Source: Rasiella rasia
Lineage (GTDB): Bacteria; Bacteroidota; Bacteroidia; Flavobacteriales; Flavobacteriaceae
Length of the DNA stretch: 64,000 bases
NCBI RefSeq assembly: GCF_011044175.1
Contig: NZ_CP049057.1
Span: 3,115,501-3,179,500 of the forward strand
Direction of reading: 5' to 3'
A program made the translations under genes and the position numbers. The notes under the pieces are model-generated. The model saw only the letters and a program-made list of their open reading frames with translations. It searched no databases and was not told where the DNA came from. Each line of letters begins with the position of its first letter. Position 1 is the stretch's first letter. Shown here piece by piece: positions 16,792 through 26,408 of this stretch.

Positions 16792-17975
16792 AAAAGCGTC
16801 TACAAATAGTCATCTTCGATGGTAGCTTTAAAACTACTAGCTTTATTAAGAGGCTAGTTACGGGTTTATTAGAAAACCACAACGTATCAATCATCGGATT
16901 CGCAGAAAATGAGCCCTCTCCTTTAAAAAATGTAACCTATCGTGCTTTAGGAAGTGCCGATAAACCATTGCGATTATTTACCCTTAGCATACAATTTGCG
17001 CTTAAGGCACTTTTAAGTCTAGGAAAACCAGCACTATTTTTTAAATCGTTACAATTATTGGCATCAGGAAAAAGGAAACAATTACAGCAACACAATTTTG
17101 ACATTGCGGTTGCCCAAATTCAACCAGATATTTTTCATCTACAATGGCCGTCTTTACTTCCATGGTGTGAATCACTATTGCTAAACCCACGCACCAAGGT
17201 GGTGTTAAGTCAACGCGGATACCAAAACAACGTACGCCCTTTTGTAACACCAGAAAACCTTTCATATTTAAAAAATATGTACCCAAAACTAGATGGGTTT
17301 CACTCTGTTTCTAAGTCAATGTCGGCTACAGGCGATTCGGTTTTTACTGCTACCCATAAGATAGATGATGTGGTGTATTCTGGATTTAATTTCTCTAATC
17401 TGCAATTTCAAGAAGACTACGATACATCAACTAAACTGCAACTACTCTCTATAGGCAGGCCACATTGGGTGAAGGGATATATCTATGCACTTCAAGCCTG
17501 TCAAATACTTAAAACAAAGGGTATTTTGTTTCACTACACCATTGTTGGCGCAAAAGGAAATGAAGAATTGGTCTATCGTATTCACGAGTATGGCTTAGAA
17601 AGATACGTTACTCTTGCCGATAAAATACCGCAAGAAGAGGTCTATCGCTTAATGAGGCAACAAGATGTGCTCCTATTTCCTTCTATTGCTGAAGGTCTTC
17701 CTAACGTAGTGGTAGAAGCAATGGCAATAGGGCTACCAGTAATAGCAACAGCCTGTGGCGGAGTAGAGGAGCTGCTCGATGAAACTACAGGTGTTATAAT
17801 ACCCACTCGTGATGCAAAACAACTGGCTGCCGCTGTAATTTCTTTTACCAAAACTTCTATGACAACCATCAATCACCGCAGGCTAAATGCTAGAAAGCAT
17901 GTAGAACTACAGCACAGCGAACAACAGATGGTAATGGGCATGGAAGCTTTGTATTACAAATGCCTCGAATCTTAA
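16788..17975 (+). CDS. Family 4 glycosyltransferase
   Basis: GT-B enzyme of 395 residues. The N-terminal half contains HLQWPSLLPW, and the C-terminal Rossmann half LLSIGRPHWVKGYIYAL, HYTIVGAKGNEE and the donor motif EGLPNVVVEAMAIGLPVIAT near residues 301-320. GTG start at 16788 overlaps the preceding stop. It follows the GT92-like gene closely, so the two are probably co-translated. Specificity cannot be assigned. Confidence 0.87.
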   Translation: MKKRLQIVIFDGSFKTTSFIKRLVTGLLENHNVSIIGFAENEPSPLKNVTYRALGSADKPLRLFTLSIQFALKALLSLGKPALFFKSLQLLASGKRKQLQQHNFDIAVAQIQPDIFHLQWPSLLPWCESLLLNPRTKVVLSQRGYQNNVRPFVTPENLSYLKNMYPKLDGFHSVSKSMSATGDSVFTATHKIDDVVYSGFNFSNLQFQEDYDTSTKLQLLSIGRPHWVKGYIYALQACQILKTKGILFHYTIVGAKGNEELVYRIHEYGLERYVTLADKIPQEEVYRLMRQQDVLLFPSIAEGLPNVVVEAMAIGLPVIATACGGVEELLDETTGVIIPTRDAKQLAAAVISFTKTSMTTINHRRLNARKHVELQHSEQQMVMGMEALYYKCLES

Positions 17976-17990
17976 CACGAATCGCTATTT

Positions 17991-19406
17991 TTGGAAGACC
18001 AACACCCCACCAAATTGAAAAAAATAAAGACAGCAATTATACCCACCCGAGCAACCTTTGCAAAGGTGCGCGCTCCTCACGAGCTTCATAAAGAGGCAAT
18101 TTGCGTATTTGCTGCAACAGGTTTTTTTCTAAATACCGATACGTACTTTAAAGACCAAATGGTGTTGCCACCCGGATCGCTATGTTCTATAGATGAGGAC
18201 GGTTTTTTTTTGGAAAGCACCCCTTGGTTTCAATGGCATAATTCACCACGCGCCATTTCTTTTGAAGCTGCTGTAGAAGAATTTAGCCAACTGTTCGAGA
18301 CTATTGTTGCAGAGCAAATAGGAGAGCAGAAAGTGATTCTTCCGTTATCAGGAGGGTTAGACAGCCGCACACAAGCGGTTGCAATGCATCATTTACAACG
18401 GGAAGTACAGTCTTATAGTTACGATTTTAAAGGTGGATATGCAGAAACAAGCATTGGTAAGAAAATAGCAAAGGCTTGTGATTTTAATTTTAACGAATAC
18501 CATGTGGGCGCTGGCTATTTATGGGAGGTGATTGAAGAACTTGCCGAGATAAACCAGTGTTATAGCGAGTTTACACATCCAAGACAGATGGCTATTTTTA
18601 ATGAGTATGCTGGCATGGGCGATGTATTTTCTTTAGGGCACTGGGGCGATGTTTTGTTTGATGGATCTGGAAACACAAAAATTTCCGAAGAAGAACAACT
18701 ACAATATCTGTTGAAAAAAATTATCAAAAAGGGTGGCATGGAACTCGCCAATACGCTTTGGCTAGCGTGGGAATTACCAGGATCCTTTAGTCACTACCTA
18801 TCAGATAGAGTGCAACGTCTATTAGCAGCGATTCCTATAAAACACACAGGCGCAAAGATTAGAGCTTTTAAGTCATTATACTGGGCACCGCGATGGACCG
18901 CCACAAACTTGGCTGTTTTTGAAGAAAAAAAACCTATCACTTTACCTTATTTCGACAATCGTATGTGTGAGTTTATTTGTACCATCCCCGAAGAATATTT
19001 GGCAGACCGAAAACTTCAGATTGCCTATATTAAGCAGCGCAATGCACAGCTAGCGAAGATTACTTGGGAAGAGAATAAACCTTTTAATCTTTATACATTT
19101 CCGAAGAATAGGAGTCCGTACAACATACCCTACCGTATCCTAAACAAGGTTAAACGTGAGACAAGAGCACTTTTTGGCAATCCATATATTCAGCGCAACT
19201 GGGAACTACAATTCTTAGGAGCGAGCAATGACGAAAAACTCAAAGAATACTTATTTAACGAGCATTTAGAAAGTTTAGTTTCACAAGAAACCATTCGTTC
19301 ATTCTATAAAAAATTTACAACTCAGGATGCGGTTTATTATTCGCACCCTGTAAGTATGTTACTCACGCTTTCTTTAAAAATGAAACAATTAGCTCGTGAA
19401 TCGTAA
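17991..19406 (+). CDS. Asparagine-synthase-like amidotransferase without a glutaminase nucleophile
   Basis: A 471-residue protein with the ATP-pyrophosphatase PP-loop SGGLDSR at 120-126 and downstream GHWGDVLFDGSG, matching the synthetase half of AsnB. The first 100 residues keep only a remnant of the Ntn glutaminase domain (LPPGSLCSIDEDGFFLE) and have no Cys at position 2. Ammonia must therefore come from elsewhere, or the enzyme makes a different acyl-adenylate-dependent bond. AsnB-like proteins in O-antigen loci (WbpS type) are thought to amidate uronic acids, which fits the TviB/TviC-like genes here. The start is TTG 17991; TTG 18015 is an alternative. Confidence 0.72.
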   Translation: MEDQHPTKLKKIKTAIIPTRATFAKVRAPHELHKEAICVFAATGFFLNTDTYFKDQMVLPPGSLCSIDEDGFFLESTPWFQWHNSPRAISFEAAVEEFSQLFETIVAEQIGEQKVILPLSGGLDSRTQAVAMHHLQREVQSYSYDFKGGYAETSIGKKIAKACDFNFNEYHVGAGYLWEVIEELAEINQCYSEFTHPRQMAIFNEYAGMGDVFSLGHWGDVLFDGSGNTKISEEEQLQYLLKKIIKKGGMELANTLWLAWELPGSFSHYLSDRVQRLLAAIPIKHTGAKIRAFKSLYWAPRWTATNLAVFEEKKPITLPYFDNRMCEFICTIPEEYLADRKLQIAYIKQRNAQLAKITWEENKPFNLYTFPKNRSPYNIPYRILNKVKRETRALFGNPYIQRNWELQFLGASNDEKLKEYLFNEHLESLVSQETIRSFYKKFTTQDAVYYSHPVSMLLTLSLKMKQLARES

Positions 19407-20451
19407 ACTAAACATACTTTATACCATCCCAAACTTTAAAACGGCGGGTAGCCAATTTGTGCTGTTGGAGCTGTATAAACGTATTGATAGAGACCAATTT
19501 CAGCCGTTTGTGTTGGTTGAAAAGTTTCCAGACATTTTTCCAGAAGAGATTCGTCACGAAGAGCGTTTGCATTGCTCAGAAGCAGTTGGCGAGCGCAGTT
19601 ATATCACTAAACTTTCAAAATTATTAAAAGAAAAAAATATAGATATTTTACATTCTTGGGATTATAAATCGAATAGCATAGAAGCCTTTGCTTGCAAGAA
19701 GGCTGGTATAAAATATATCTACACCAAGAAGAATAATGCATGGTCTAAACGCTGGTTTGCAAAAAGTTTTCTTTCTACGCATGTGGTGTACAACAATCCG
19801 GAGATGAAGAACCGTTTCTTTTCTAGTGCTTTTCTGAAAAATAAGGTATCTTTTATACCACATGGGGTAGATACTTCGGTCTTTAAACCTTTAACGCATG
19901 ACAGACCTAGTACTATCTTTACTGTTGGTTGTATTGGGGTGATAGGTGATAATAAAAATCAATTACTGGTTTTACAAGCACTTCGGAAACTTCCTAACAA
20001 CATTCATGTTAGTTTCTACGGAAAGGAGGATGAACGTTATAAAACTAAACTTACTACAATTATAAAATCCGAAGGATTAGGAGATCGCGTTTCGTTTCAC
20101 GGCTTTGTAGCAAATCATGACATTCCCGAGGTAATGAAAACATTTGACGTTTTGGTGCTGGCAAGCAAGAATGAGGGATTGCCACTTTCTATAATGGAAG
20201 GGATGGCATGTGGTGTAGCTGTACTATCGTCTAACTCGGGAGGAGGCGCTCGCTTTTTACTGAAAGATAACCAAGGCGGTTTCATTTTTGAAAATGAAGA
20301 GGAACTAGTGGCACAACTTCTTCGGCTACTAAAAAACCAAGAATTAAGAACCAACCTTGCAACAAAAGGCCGTCAACGCATTGTAGATAATTTCAGCATA
20401 GAAAAAGAAGTAGACGCCTATAAAAAACTATACCTTAGCCTTGTAAAATGA
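19396..20451 (+). CDS. Family 4 glycosyltransferase
   Basis: GT-B enzyme, 351 residues. LNILYTIPNFKTAGSQ begins the acceptor domain, IPHGVDTSVFKPL links the domains, and the donor domain has VGCIGVIGDNKNQ and NEGLPLSIMEGMACGVAVLSS (near residues 258-278). The GTG start at 19396 overlaps the amidotransferase stop by 11 nt, and its stop overlaps the next ATG (ATGA), so translation is coupled both ways. The donor is unknown. Confidence 0.87.
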   Translation: MNRKLNILYTIPNFKTAGSQFVLLELYKRIDRDQFQPFVLVEKFPDIFPEEIRHEERLHCSEAVGERSYITKLSKLLKEKNIDILHSWDYKSNSIEAFACKKAGIKYIYTKKNNAWSKRWFAKSFLSTHVVYNNPEMKNRFFSSAFLKNKVSFIPHGVDTSVFKPLTHDRPSTIFTVGCIGVIGDNKNQLLVLQALRKLPNNIHVSFYGKEDERYKTKLTTIIKSEGLGDRVSFHGFVANHDIPEVMKTFDVLVLASKNEGLPLSIMEGMACGVAVLSSNSGGGARFLLKDNQGGFIFENEEELVAQLLRLLKNQELRTNLATKGRQRIVDNFSIEKEVDAYKKLYLSLVK

Positions 20452-21302
20452 ATAGGTTTAACAAACATATTATTATTGTAGGTTCTGCCAGGAGTGGTAC
20501 AAGTTGGTTGGCAGAAACCATAGCCAAGCAGCATCGCTACCGCAGTTTGTTTGAGCCAGAGCATGAGTTTCAAACTAAGAATGGCTATTTGTTGTGCGAT
20601 AAATTTATAGAAACTTCAGATGCGTTTAAAGAGGGTACTGCGTACTTAAAAAATGTGTTTTTAAATAGGGTAGATAGCGATTGGATAGCGCAAAATAGCA
20701 ATCGTAAGTATAAGCGACATCTATGGCCATTTATTCCTAAGAAATTTGTGATCAAATTTGTACGCTGCAATTTGTTGGCACCTTATATTCAAACACGCTT
20801 TAATATTCCTGTACTTCATATCATTCGCAATCCGTACGAAGTGTTACAGTCGCAACAACGGGTACAATTTCCTTGGTTGTATAACCTACATCATTTTACA
20901 GCGCAACAAAATTTAGTAACATTACTAAAAGACACTTACAATTTTGATATAACAAATGTAGCCTCGCTTTCAGATTTGGAGAAACTCACGGTTCGGTGGT
21001 GTGTAGAAAATGTTGTGCCAATAACCATTCAAAAAGCCGAAAATAAGAATTATAGATTGGTTCGGTATGAAGAATTACGTAATGATATACATGTATTTCT
21101 ACAACTTTGCAAAGAATTTAATTTAGAACCCCTTGCAACTATAGAAAAAGAGTATACCAAGCCATCTAGTAAAACACACCCTAAAAGTGATGTGTTACAA
21201 AAAGCACCCACCAAAACAACCTTTTTAGAAGCTGAGCTTCAACAAATCAATTCTATTTTAGATATTTTTGAGGTAGATTTTTATCCCAGAAAATACACAT
21301 AA
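20448..21302 (+). CDS. Sulfotransferase-like protein (PAPS-dependent type)
   Basis: A 284-residue P-loop protein. VGSARSGTSWLAETI (11-25) matches the 5'-phosphosulfate-binding loop of carbohydrate sulfotransferases, and HIIRNPYEVLQSQ (124-136) the 3'-phosphate-binding segment with its conserved Arg. LVRYEELRNDI in the last third is also typical. The likely role is sulfation of a sugar hydroxyl in the glycan using PAPS, which is inference. The ATG overlaps the previous stop by 4 nt. No PAPS-synthesis gene lies in the window. A second, unrelated sulfotransferase-like gene is at 28193-28801. Confidence 0.8.
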   Translation: MNRFNKHIIIVGSARSGTSWLAETIAKQHRYRSLFEPEHEFQTKNGYLLCDKFIETSDAFKEGTAYLKNVFLNRVDSDWIAQNSNRKYKRHLWPFIPKKFVIKFVRCNLLAPYIQTRFNIPVLHIIRNPYEVLQSQQRVQFPWLYNLHHFTAQQNLVTLLKDTYNFDITNVASLSDLEKLTVRWCVENVVPITIQKAENKNYRLVRYEELRNDIHVFLQLCKEFNLEPLATIEKEYTKPSSKTHPKSDVLQKAPTKTTFLEAELQQINSILDIFEVDFYPRKYT

Positions 21303-21305
21303 TGT

Positions 21306-22481
21306 ATGCGTATAGGTATAGTACTTTCTCAGACACCTGGCTATTCAGAAACCTTTTTCACTTCAAAAATTAAGGGGTTACAGGCTGCTGGGTTTTCGGT
21401 AGTACTTTATACACAAAATAAAGCAGCAGATTTTGCGCTATGCCAAGTGAAGACAGCACCTAAAGTGCGTAGATTCTTGCCAATTCAGTTATTGGTAATG
21501 GCTGGTACGTTTATATCGTTAATTCCAAAATTGGCTGTTGTGCTACGTTTTATTAAGGCTGAAAAGCGGCAGGGATCTAGTATGGGAGCTATTTATAAGA
21601 AAATATTTTTAAACGCCCACTTATTGAAGGCAAAGTTAGATTGGCTTCATTTTGGTTTTGCCACCATTGCATTAGGAAGCGAACAGGTTGCCGAAGCCAT
21701 TGGAGCAAAAATGGCGGTTAGTTTTAGAGGGTTTGATATAAATGTGTATCCGTTAAAGCATCCAGGCTGTTACAATCTACTTTGGACCAAAGTAAATAGG
21801 GTACATAGTATCTCAAAATATTTACATACAAAGGCAATTTCTTTTGGTCTGTCGTCAAAAACGCCTTTTGAAATTATTACCCCAGCAGTAGATCTAGAGG
21901 CATTACCCAAATCGGTAGCGCTTACAAATAAAACAATGCAAATCCTAACCATAGCAAGACTCACTTGGATTAAAGGCATAGAAACTGCTATCACTGCCAT
22001 GAGACTATTGAAGGAAAGAGGTGTTCGGTTTCAGTATCATATTGTGGGTGATGGAAGTACAAAAGATACAGAGCGTTACACATTTCAAGTGTATGAACAT
22101 GGGTTAACTGACTGTGTTTTTTTTCACGGAAAGTTGACACATCAAGAAACGTTACAGCATTTAAACAAGGCAGATATCTATGTGCAACCAAGCCTAAATG
22201 AAGGGTTTTGTAACGCAGTATTAGAGGCTCAGGCTATGGGGAAATTGACAATCGCCAGTCATGTGGGTGGGTTACCAGAGAATATTGTAGACCAAAAAAC
22301 GGGCTGGCTGTTTCCGAGTGAAAATGCAGAAGCATTAGCAACCAAAATACAAGAGGTGATAGCATTTCCAAAAACTGAAATCGCTAACATATCAGCCGCC
22401 GCAAGAAAGCGTATACAAGATGATTTTAGCGTTAAACAACAGCAAGAAAAATTTGTGTCATTTTATAAAAACAATAGGTAG
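21306..22481 (+). CDS. Family 4 glycosyltransferase
   Basis: GT-B enzyme, 391 residues. RIGIVLSQTPGYSETFF starts the acceptor domain, and AVSFRGFDINVYP at about 137-149 is typical of exopolysaccharide GT4 enzymes of the WcaL/AmsK kind. The donor domain has TIARLTWIKGIETAI, YHIVGDGSTKD and NEGFCNAVLEAQAMGKLTIASH (near 298). Its stop overlaps the GTG of the MBOAT gene by one base. WcaL-like enzymes often transfer galactose, but that is only a hint. Confidence 0.87.
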   Translation: MRIGIVLSQTPGYSETFFTSKIKGLQAAGFSVVLYTQNKAADFALCQVKTAPKVRRFLPIQLLVMAGTFISLIPKLAVVLRFIKAEKRQGSSMGAIYKKIFLNAHLLKAKLDWLHFGFATIALGSEQVAEAIGAKMAVSFRGFDINVYPLKHPGCYNLLWTKVNRVHSISKYLHTKAISFGLSSKTPFEIITPAVDLEALPKSVALTNKTMQILTIARLTWIKGIETAITAMRLLKERGVRFQYHIVGDGSTKDTERYTFQVYEHGLTDCVFFHGKLTHQETLQHLNKADIYVQPSLNEGFCNAVLEAQAMGKLTIASHVGGLPENIVDQKTGWLFPSENAEALATKIQEVIAFPKTEIANISAAARKRIQDDFSVKQQQEKFVSFYKNNR

Positions 22482-23908
22482 TGCTATTTAACTCTGTAGA
22501 CTTTGCGCTTTTTCTCCCTATAGTTTTTATGCTATATTGGTTTGTATGTAGAAAGAAAATTAGGGCACAGAACTGGCTGTTGTTATTAAGCAGTTATTTC
22601 TTTTATGGGTTTTGGGATTGGCGCTTTCTTTTTTTAATCTTATTTAGTACGCTTGTAGACTTTAGCGTTGCAAGGCGCTTGTTAAAGGAAGCGAACGCGC
22701 GCAAGCGTAAATTATTAGTGTCAGTTAGTATATTAGTGAATCTAGGTCTGCTAGGGTTCTTTAAATATTACAATTTCTTTTTAGACACCTTTGTCGATTC
22801 TTTTTCGTTCTTTGGAACATCAATTTCGATAGATAGGCTCGACATTATTTTACCCGTTGGAATTTCTTTTTACACGTTTCAGACGTTAAGTTACACTATA
22901 GATGTGTATAGGAAGAAAATTACATCCCCCAGTAGCTTTCTTAACTTTGCAGCTTATGTGAGTTTCTTTCCGCAGTTAGTAGCAGGACCCATAGAAAGAG
23001 CGACAAAATTGTTGCCTCAATTCTCAAAAGAACGAATATTTAGAGCGTCTTATGCTCTTTCGGGTCTCGATTTAATGATATGGGGGTTATTCAAAAAGGT
23101 TGTGATTGCAGATAACTGTGCGTTTTTTGTAAATCAGATTTTTGACAATCCGGGTGCATATTCTAGTGCAGAACTCGCCACGGGTGCCGTACTCTTTGGG
23201 TTTCAAATTTATGGTGACTTTTCAGGATATAGTGATATAGCAATTGGTACTGCGCGCTTGTTTGGATTCGATTTAATGCTCAATTTTAAGTTTCCTTATT
23301 TTTCTAGAGATATTGCAGAATTCTGGAGACGCTGGCATATTTCATTGTCTACGTGGTTTCGTGATTACTTATATATTCCCTTAGGTGGTTCTAGAGGTAC
23401 CTTAGGCTTTCAGATAAGAAATGTCTTTATTGTATTTGTTGTAAGTGGTTTTTGGCATGGTGCTAGTTGGAATTTTATTATTTGGGGTGCCATTCACGCT
23501 ATATTGTTTTTACCTCTTTTGATAGCCAAAAAGAATAGGAGCAATCTAAATTTTAACCGATTTAGTATTAAATCGGTTTTCAATATCGTAGGGACTTTTA
23601 TGTTAGTGAATATTGCGTGGATATTTTTTAGGGCAGATACCCTTCAAATAGCATACAACTATATTAAGACGATGCTAACAGATGGTTCTTTATCAATGGG
23701 TGTTTTTACTAGTTCGTCAAAAAGTCTATTGTTTTTTGCTATCATATTAATTTCGGTACTTACGTTGCTGTTGTTTGAATATTTCAGCATTAAAAAGAAA
23801 CGAGATTTAGTGCTATTTAACAGAGTAAGTGCAATCGTAATAGTACTAATGATTGTGTTTTTTGGAGCCTTTAAAAATGCTTCAGAATTTATTTATTTTC
23901 AGTTTTAG
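22481..23908 (+). CDS. MBOAT-family O-acyltransferase (AlgI-like), copy 1
   Basis: Polytopic membrane protein of 475 residues with about ten hydrophobic segments. It carries the MBOAT signatures: LPVGISFYTFQTLSYTIDVY (124-143), FPQLVAGPIERA (163-174), YGDFSGYSDIAIG (244-256), FWRRWHISLSTWFRD (281-295) and the invariant histidine in SGFWHGASW (H326). AlgI-type proteins pass an acyl group across the inner membrane for O-acetylation of periplasmic glycans, together with an SGNH-type partner, encoded here immediately downstream. The GTG start overlaps the previous stop by one base. It is closely related to the copy at 24975-26408. Confidence 0.92.
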   Translation: MLFNSVDFALFLPIVFMLYWFVCRKKIRAQNWLLLLSSYFFYGFWDWRFLFLILFSTLVDFSVARRLLKEANARKRKLLVSVSILVNLGLLGFFKYYNFFLDTFVDSFSFFGTSISIDRLDIILPVGISFYTFQTLSYTIDVYRKKITSPSSFLNFAAYVSFFPQLVAGPIERATKLLPQFSKERIFRASYALSGLDLMIWGLFKKVVIADNCAFFVNQIFDNPGAYSSAELATGAVLFGFQIYGDFSGYSDIAIGTARLFGFDLMLNFKFPYFSRDIAEFWRRWHISLSTWFRDYLYIPLGGSRGTLGFQIRNVFIVFVVSGFWHGASWNFIIWGAIHAILFLPLLIAKKNRSNLNFNRFSIKSVFNIVGTFMLVNIAWIFFRADTLQIAYNYIKTMLTDGSLSMGVFTSSSKSLLFFAIILISVLTLLLFEYFSIKKKRDLVLFNRVSAIVIVLMIVFFGAFKNASEFIYFQF

Positions 23909-23910
23909 GT

Positions 23911-24810
23911 ATGAAAAAGTTTTTAAAAAGAATCCTACTTATTTTCCTTATAGTTTTTCTATTAGGAAACCTCCTTGGATACCTTAGCCTAAAAATTCAT
24001 TCGGAAGGGAATTTCTACAAACCCTCGTTCGCAGTGAATGCTCATAAACCAGCAAACTACGATTATGTAGTGGTAGGTGCGAGTACTGGTCTTACTACAA
24101 TAAACACTGGGCTTATAGATAGTCTAGCTCATACGAAGGGATTAAATCTCTCTATGGACGACACCAATATTTCCAGTCATTATTTAATGCTGCAACACTT
24201 TTTAGCCCAAGGAAATACTGTATCCAAATGTATTCTGGCACCAGCAGTGGGTAGTTATAATGATGCAAACAAAGAAAGTAGTACCAACGATTATCGTTTT
24301 GCTATGTTTGCTGAAAGCTCCTATGTTACTACTTATTTTAATACGATAGAAGAAAAAAGCTTGAATTCTAGACTAATTGCCTCGGCAAGTTATATGCCTA
24401 TGGCAGTGGAGTCTTACTATAATGCCGAATTATTTTTTACTTCATTGTATGTGCTAACAGATTTTAAAAAGCGTAATAGATTTGACCAAAACGGAAACTA
24501 TACTTATCCGCCAAAACGTAACGTACAGCGTTTTCAGAAAAAGCCATTTGAATTAAAATTTAGTAATCCGTATCTCAAAAAGCTAGAGGCCTTGTGTTTA
24601 GAGCATAACATAGAATTACTTTATTTTGTCTCTCCTATTGCTAATAAGCATGTGACAATGGAACCTCATAGTCATCTTCTTGATTATAGCAATTTCATTA
24701 AAGACCCAATTTATTTTTATGATGCGATTCATGTAAATTCTGAAGGGAGAAAGCTGGTGTCTCAACAATTAGCAGATACGCTTTTTTCAAATAACAGTGT
24801 AAAGAACTAG
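23911..24810 (+). CDS. Membrane-anchored SGNH-like partner of MBOAT, copy 1
   Basis: A 299-residue protein with one N-terminal membrane anchor (residues 7-27), the rest periplasmic. DYVVVGASTGL (51-61) provides the SGNH block I serine (S58) and DAIHVNSEG (271-279) the catalytic D-x-x-H pair. It resembles the acyl-transferring partners found beside AlgI-like MBOATs (AlgX/AlgJ and PatB1-like logic), although overall similarity to named families is low. ATG lies 2 nt after the MBOAT stop. The 164 nt following are non-coding and separate this cassette from copy 2. Confidence 0.7.
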   Translation: MKKFLKRILLIFLIVFLLGNLLGYLSLKIHSEGNFYKPSFAVNAHKPANYDYVVVGASTGLTTINTGLIDSLAHTKGLNLSMDDTNISSHYLMLQHFLAQGNTVSKCILAPAVGSYNDANKESSTNDYRFAMFAESSYVTTYFNTIEEKSLNSRLIASASYMPMAVESYYNAELFFTSLYVLTDFKKRNRFDQNGNYTYPPKRNVQRFQKKPFELKFSNPYLKKLEALCLEHNIELLYFVSPIANKHVTMEPHSHLLDYSNFIKDPIYFYDAIHVNSEGRKLVSQQLADTLFSNNSVKN

Positions 24811-24831
24811 TTGAAGTTATACAACAGAAAA

Positions 24832-24866
24832 ATTCTATACGGGTAACGTATGGCAATAATAGAATG
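24832..24866 (+). repeat. Imperfect inverted repeat between the two MBOAT cassettes
   Basis: An inner perfect stem ATACG/CGTAT with loop GGTAA is flanked by ATTCT/AGAAT arms, the right side carrying a bulge. There is no T-tract immediately after, so it is not a clear terminator. It could be an operator or an RNA hairpin in the 164-nt gap. Confidence 0.35.
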
Positions 24867-24923
24867 GTAGCACACTTTTTCAGTCTTTACTAAATAACCA
24901 TGCGTCGCTTTGCAAAGAAATAC

Positions 24924-24931
24924 TAACTTTG
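24924..24931 (+). promoter_or_regulatory. Candidate -7 box upstream of MBOAT copy 2
   Basis: TAACTTTG is an exact TAnnTTTG match 43 nt before the ATG at 24975. No TTG lies at the usual 17-23 nt upstream; the nearest TTTG (24909-24912) is only 11 nt away. Support is therefore partial. If real, it would start a second transcript inside the locus. Confidence 0.32.
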
Positions 24932-24974
24932 GAAGGATATAAAAATCCATTAATACACAAGAAGAAACGCATTT

Positions 24975-26408
24975 ATGCTTTTTAATTCATTCGATTTTGC
25001 GATTTTCCTTCCTATTGTATTCATACTCTATTGGTTTGTTTGCAAAAGAAGTATAAAGGCGCAGAATGTATTACTTGTAATTGCCAGCTATGTTTTTTAT
25101 GGTTGGTGGGATTGGCGCTTTTTGTTTCTAATTTTATTTAGCACACTTGTAGATTATTCGATTGGGTTAGCGTTGGCAAAAGAGTCTAGACAGCGCAAAC
25201 GGAAAATGCTACTTGCCATAAGTGTATTCGTAAATATTGGTTTACTAGGTTTCTTTAAATACTACAATTTCTTTCTAGATAATTTTGTCCAAGCGTTCTC
25301 CTTTTTTGGTACCAACTTTGAAGTTTCTCGATTAGATATTATTCTTCCTGTAGGTATTTCGTTCTATACGTTTCAGACATTAAGCTACACCATAGATGTC
25401 TATAGAAATAAGCTAGAACCCACTAAAGATCTTGTTGCTTTTACTGCATTTGTGTCATTCTTTCCACAGTTAGTGGCTGGCCCTATTGAACGGGCAACCA
25501 ATTTGCTTCCTCAGTTTTTTAAGAAACGTAAATTTAATAGTGACCAAGCAATCATTGGCTTTAAGCAGATTATTTGGGGGTTGTTCAAAAAAATAGTTAT
25601 TGCAGATAATTGTGCGCAGTATGTAAACGAAATTTTTGGTAATTATGACGAAGTTGGTTCCCTTACATTAATCTTGGGTGCCGTATATTTTGCCTTTCAG
25701 ATTTATGGCGATTTTTCTGGCTATAGTGATATTGCCATTGGTACAGCACGCTTGTTTAATTTTAGGTTGATGACCAATTTTAGATACCCTTATTTTTCTC
25801 GTGATATAGCTGAGTTTTGGCGTAGGTGGCATATTTCACTTTCTACTTGGTTTCGCGATTATGTGTACATCCCTTTAGGTGGCAGTAGGGGAAGTCAACT
25901 CTTTCAAGTTAGAAATGTGTTTATCATTTTTTTAGTGAGTGGTTTTTGGCATGGCGCGAATTGGACCTTCATAGTTTGGGGTGCTATTAACGCCTTATTT
26001 TTTATTCCATTATTATTAACTAAAAGAAACAGAAATAATACCGATACGGTTGCTGAGGGCAGGTTTTTGCCGAATTTAAAAGAGTTTCTGACCATGTTAG
26101 GTACCTTTGGTATTGTAACCTTAGGTTGGATTTATTTTAGAGCAGAAAGCGTTACAGTGGCTAATGACTATATTGCGCATATTCTAGCGTTTGATTTTAA
26201 GATGGGTATGCTAAACATAGAACGATATCCATTTGAGCTTCTTCCCTTATTGGCAATTTTGTTGTATTATGAGTGGTTTTCTAGAGATTTAGAGTTTCCA
26301 CTATATTCACCAACATATTCGTTGCCAAGAGTTCTTGTGGTGGTAGTGTTAATTGCGACATTTGGTAGTTTTTCAACAATTCAAGATTTTATATATTTTC
26401 AATTCTGA
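24975..26408 (+). CDS. MBOAT-family O-acyltransferase (AlgI-like), copy 2
   Basis: A 477-residue polytopic protein sharing long identical stretches with copy 1, such as LGFFKYYNFFLD, RLDIILPVGISFYTFQTL, FFPQLVAGPIERAT and FWRRWHISLSTWFRDY. It has the invariant His in SGFWHGANW. The first loop, the segment after ERAT and the C-terminal 90 residues differ most, which is where substrate or partner contacts could change. ATG start, with a 5' gap of 164 nt. The stop overlaps the next ATG (TGATG). The arrangement repeats the MBOAT-then-SGNH order of copy 1, indicating cassette duplication followed by divergence. Confidence 0.92.
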   Translation: MLFNSFDFAIFLPIVFILYWFVCKRSIKAQNVLLVIASYVFYGWWDWRFLFLILFSTLVDYSIGLALAKESRQRKRKMLLAISVFVNIGLLGFFKYYNFFLDNFVQAFSFFGTNFEVSRLDIILPVGISFYTFQTLSYTIDVYRNKLEPTKDLVAFTAFVSFFPQLVAGPIERATNLLPQFFKKRKFNSDQAIIGFKQIIWGLFKKIVIADNCAQYVNEIFGNYDEVGSLTLILGAVYFAFQIYGDFSGYSDIAIGTARLFNFRLMTNFRYPYFSRDIAEFWRRWHISLSTWFRDYVYIPLGGSRGSQLFQVRNVFIIFLVSGFWHGANWTFIVWGAINALFFIPLLLTKRNRNNTDTVAEGRFLPNLKEFLTMLGTFGIVTLGWIYFRAESVTVANDYIAHILAFDFKMGMLNIERYPFELLPLLAILLYYEWFSRDLEFPLYSPTYSLPRVLVVVVLIATFGSFSTIQDFIYFQF

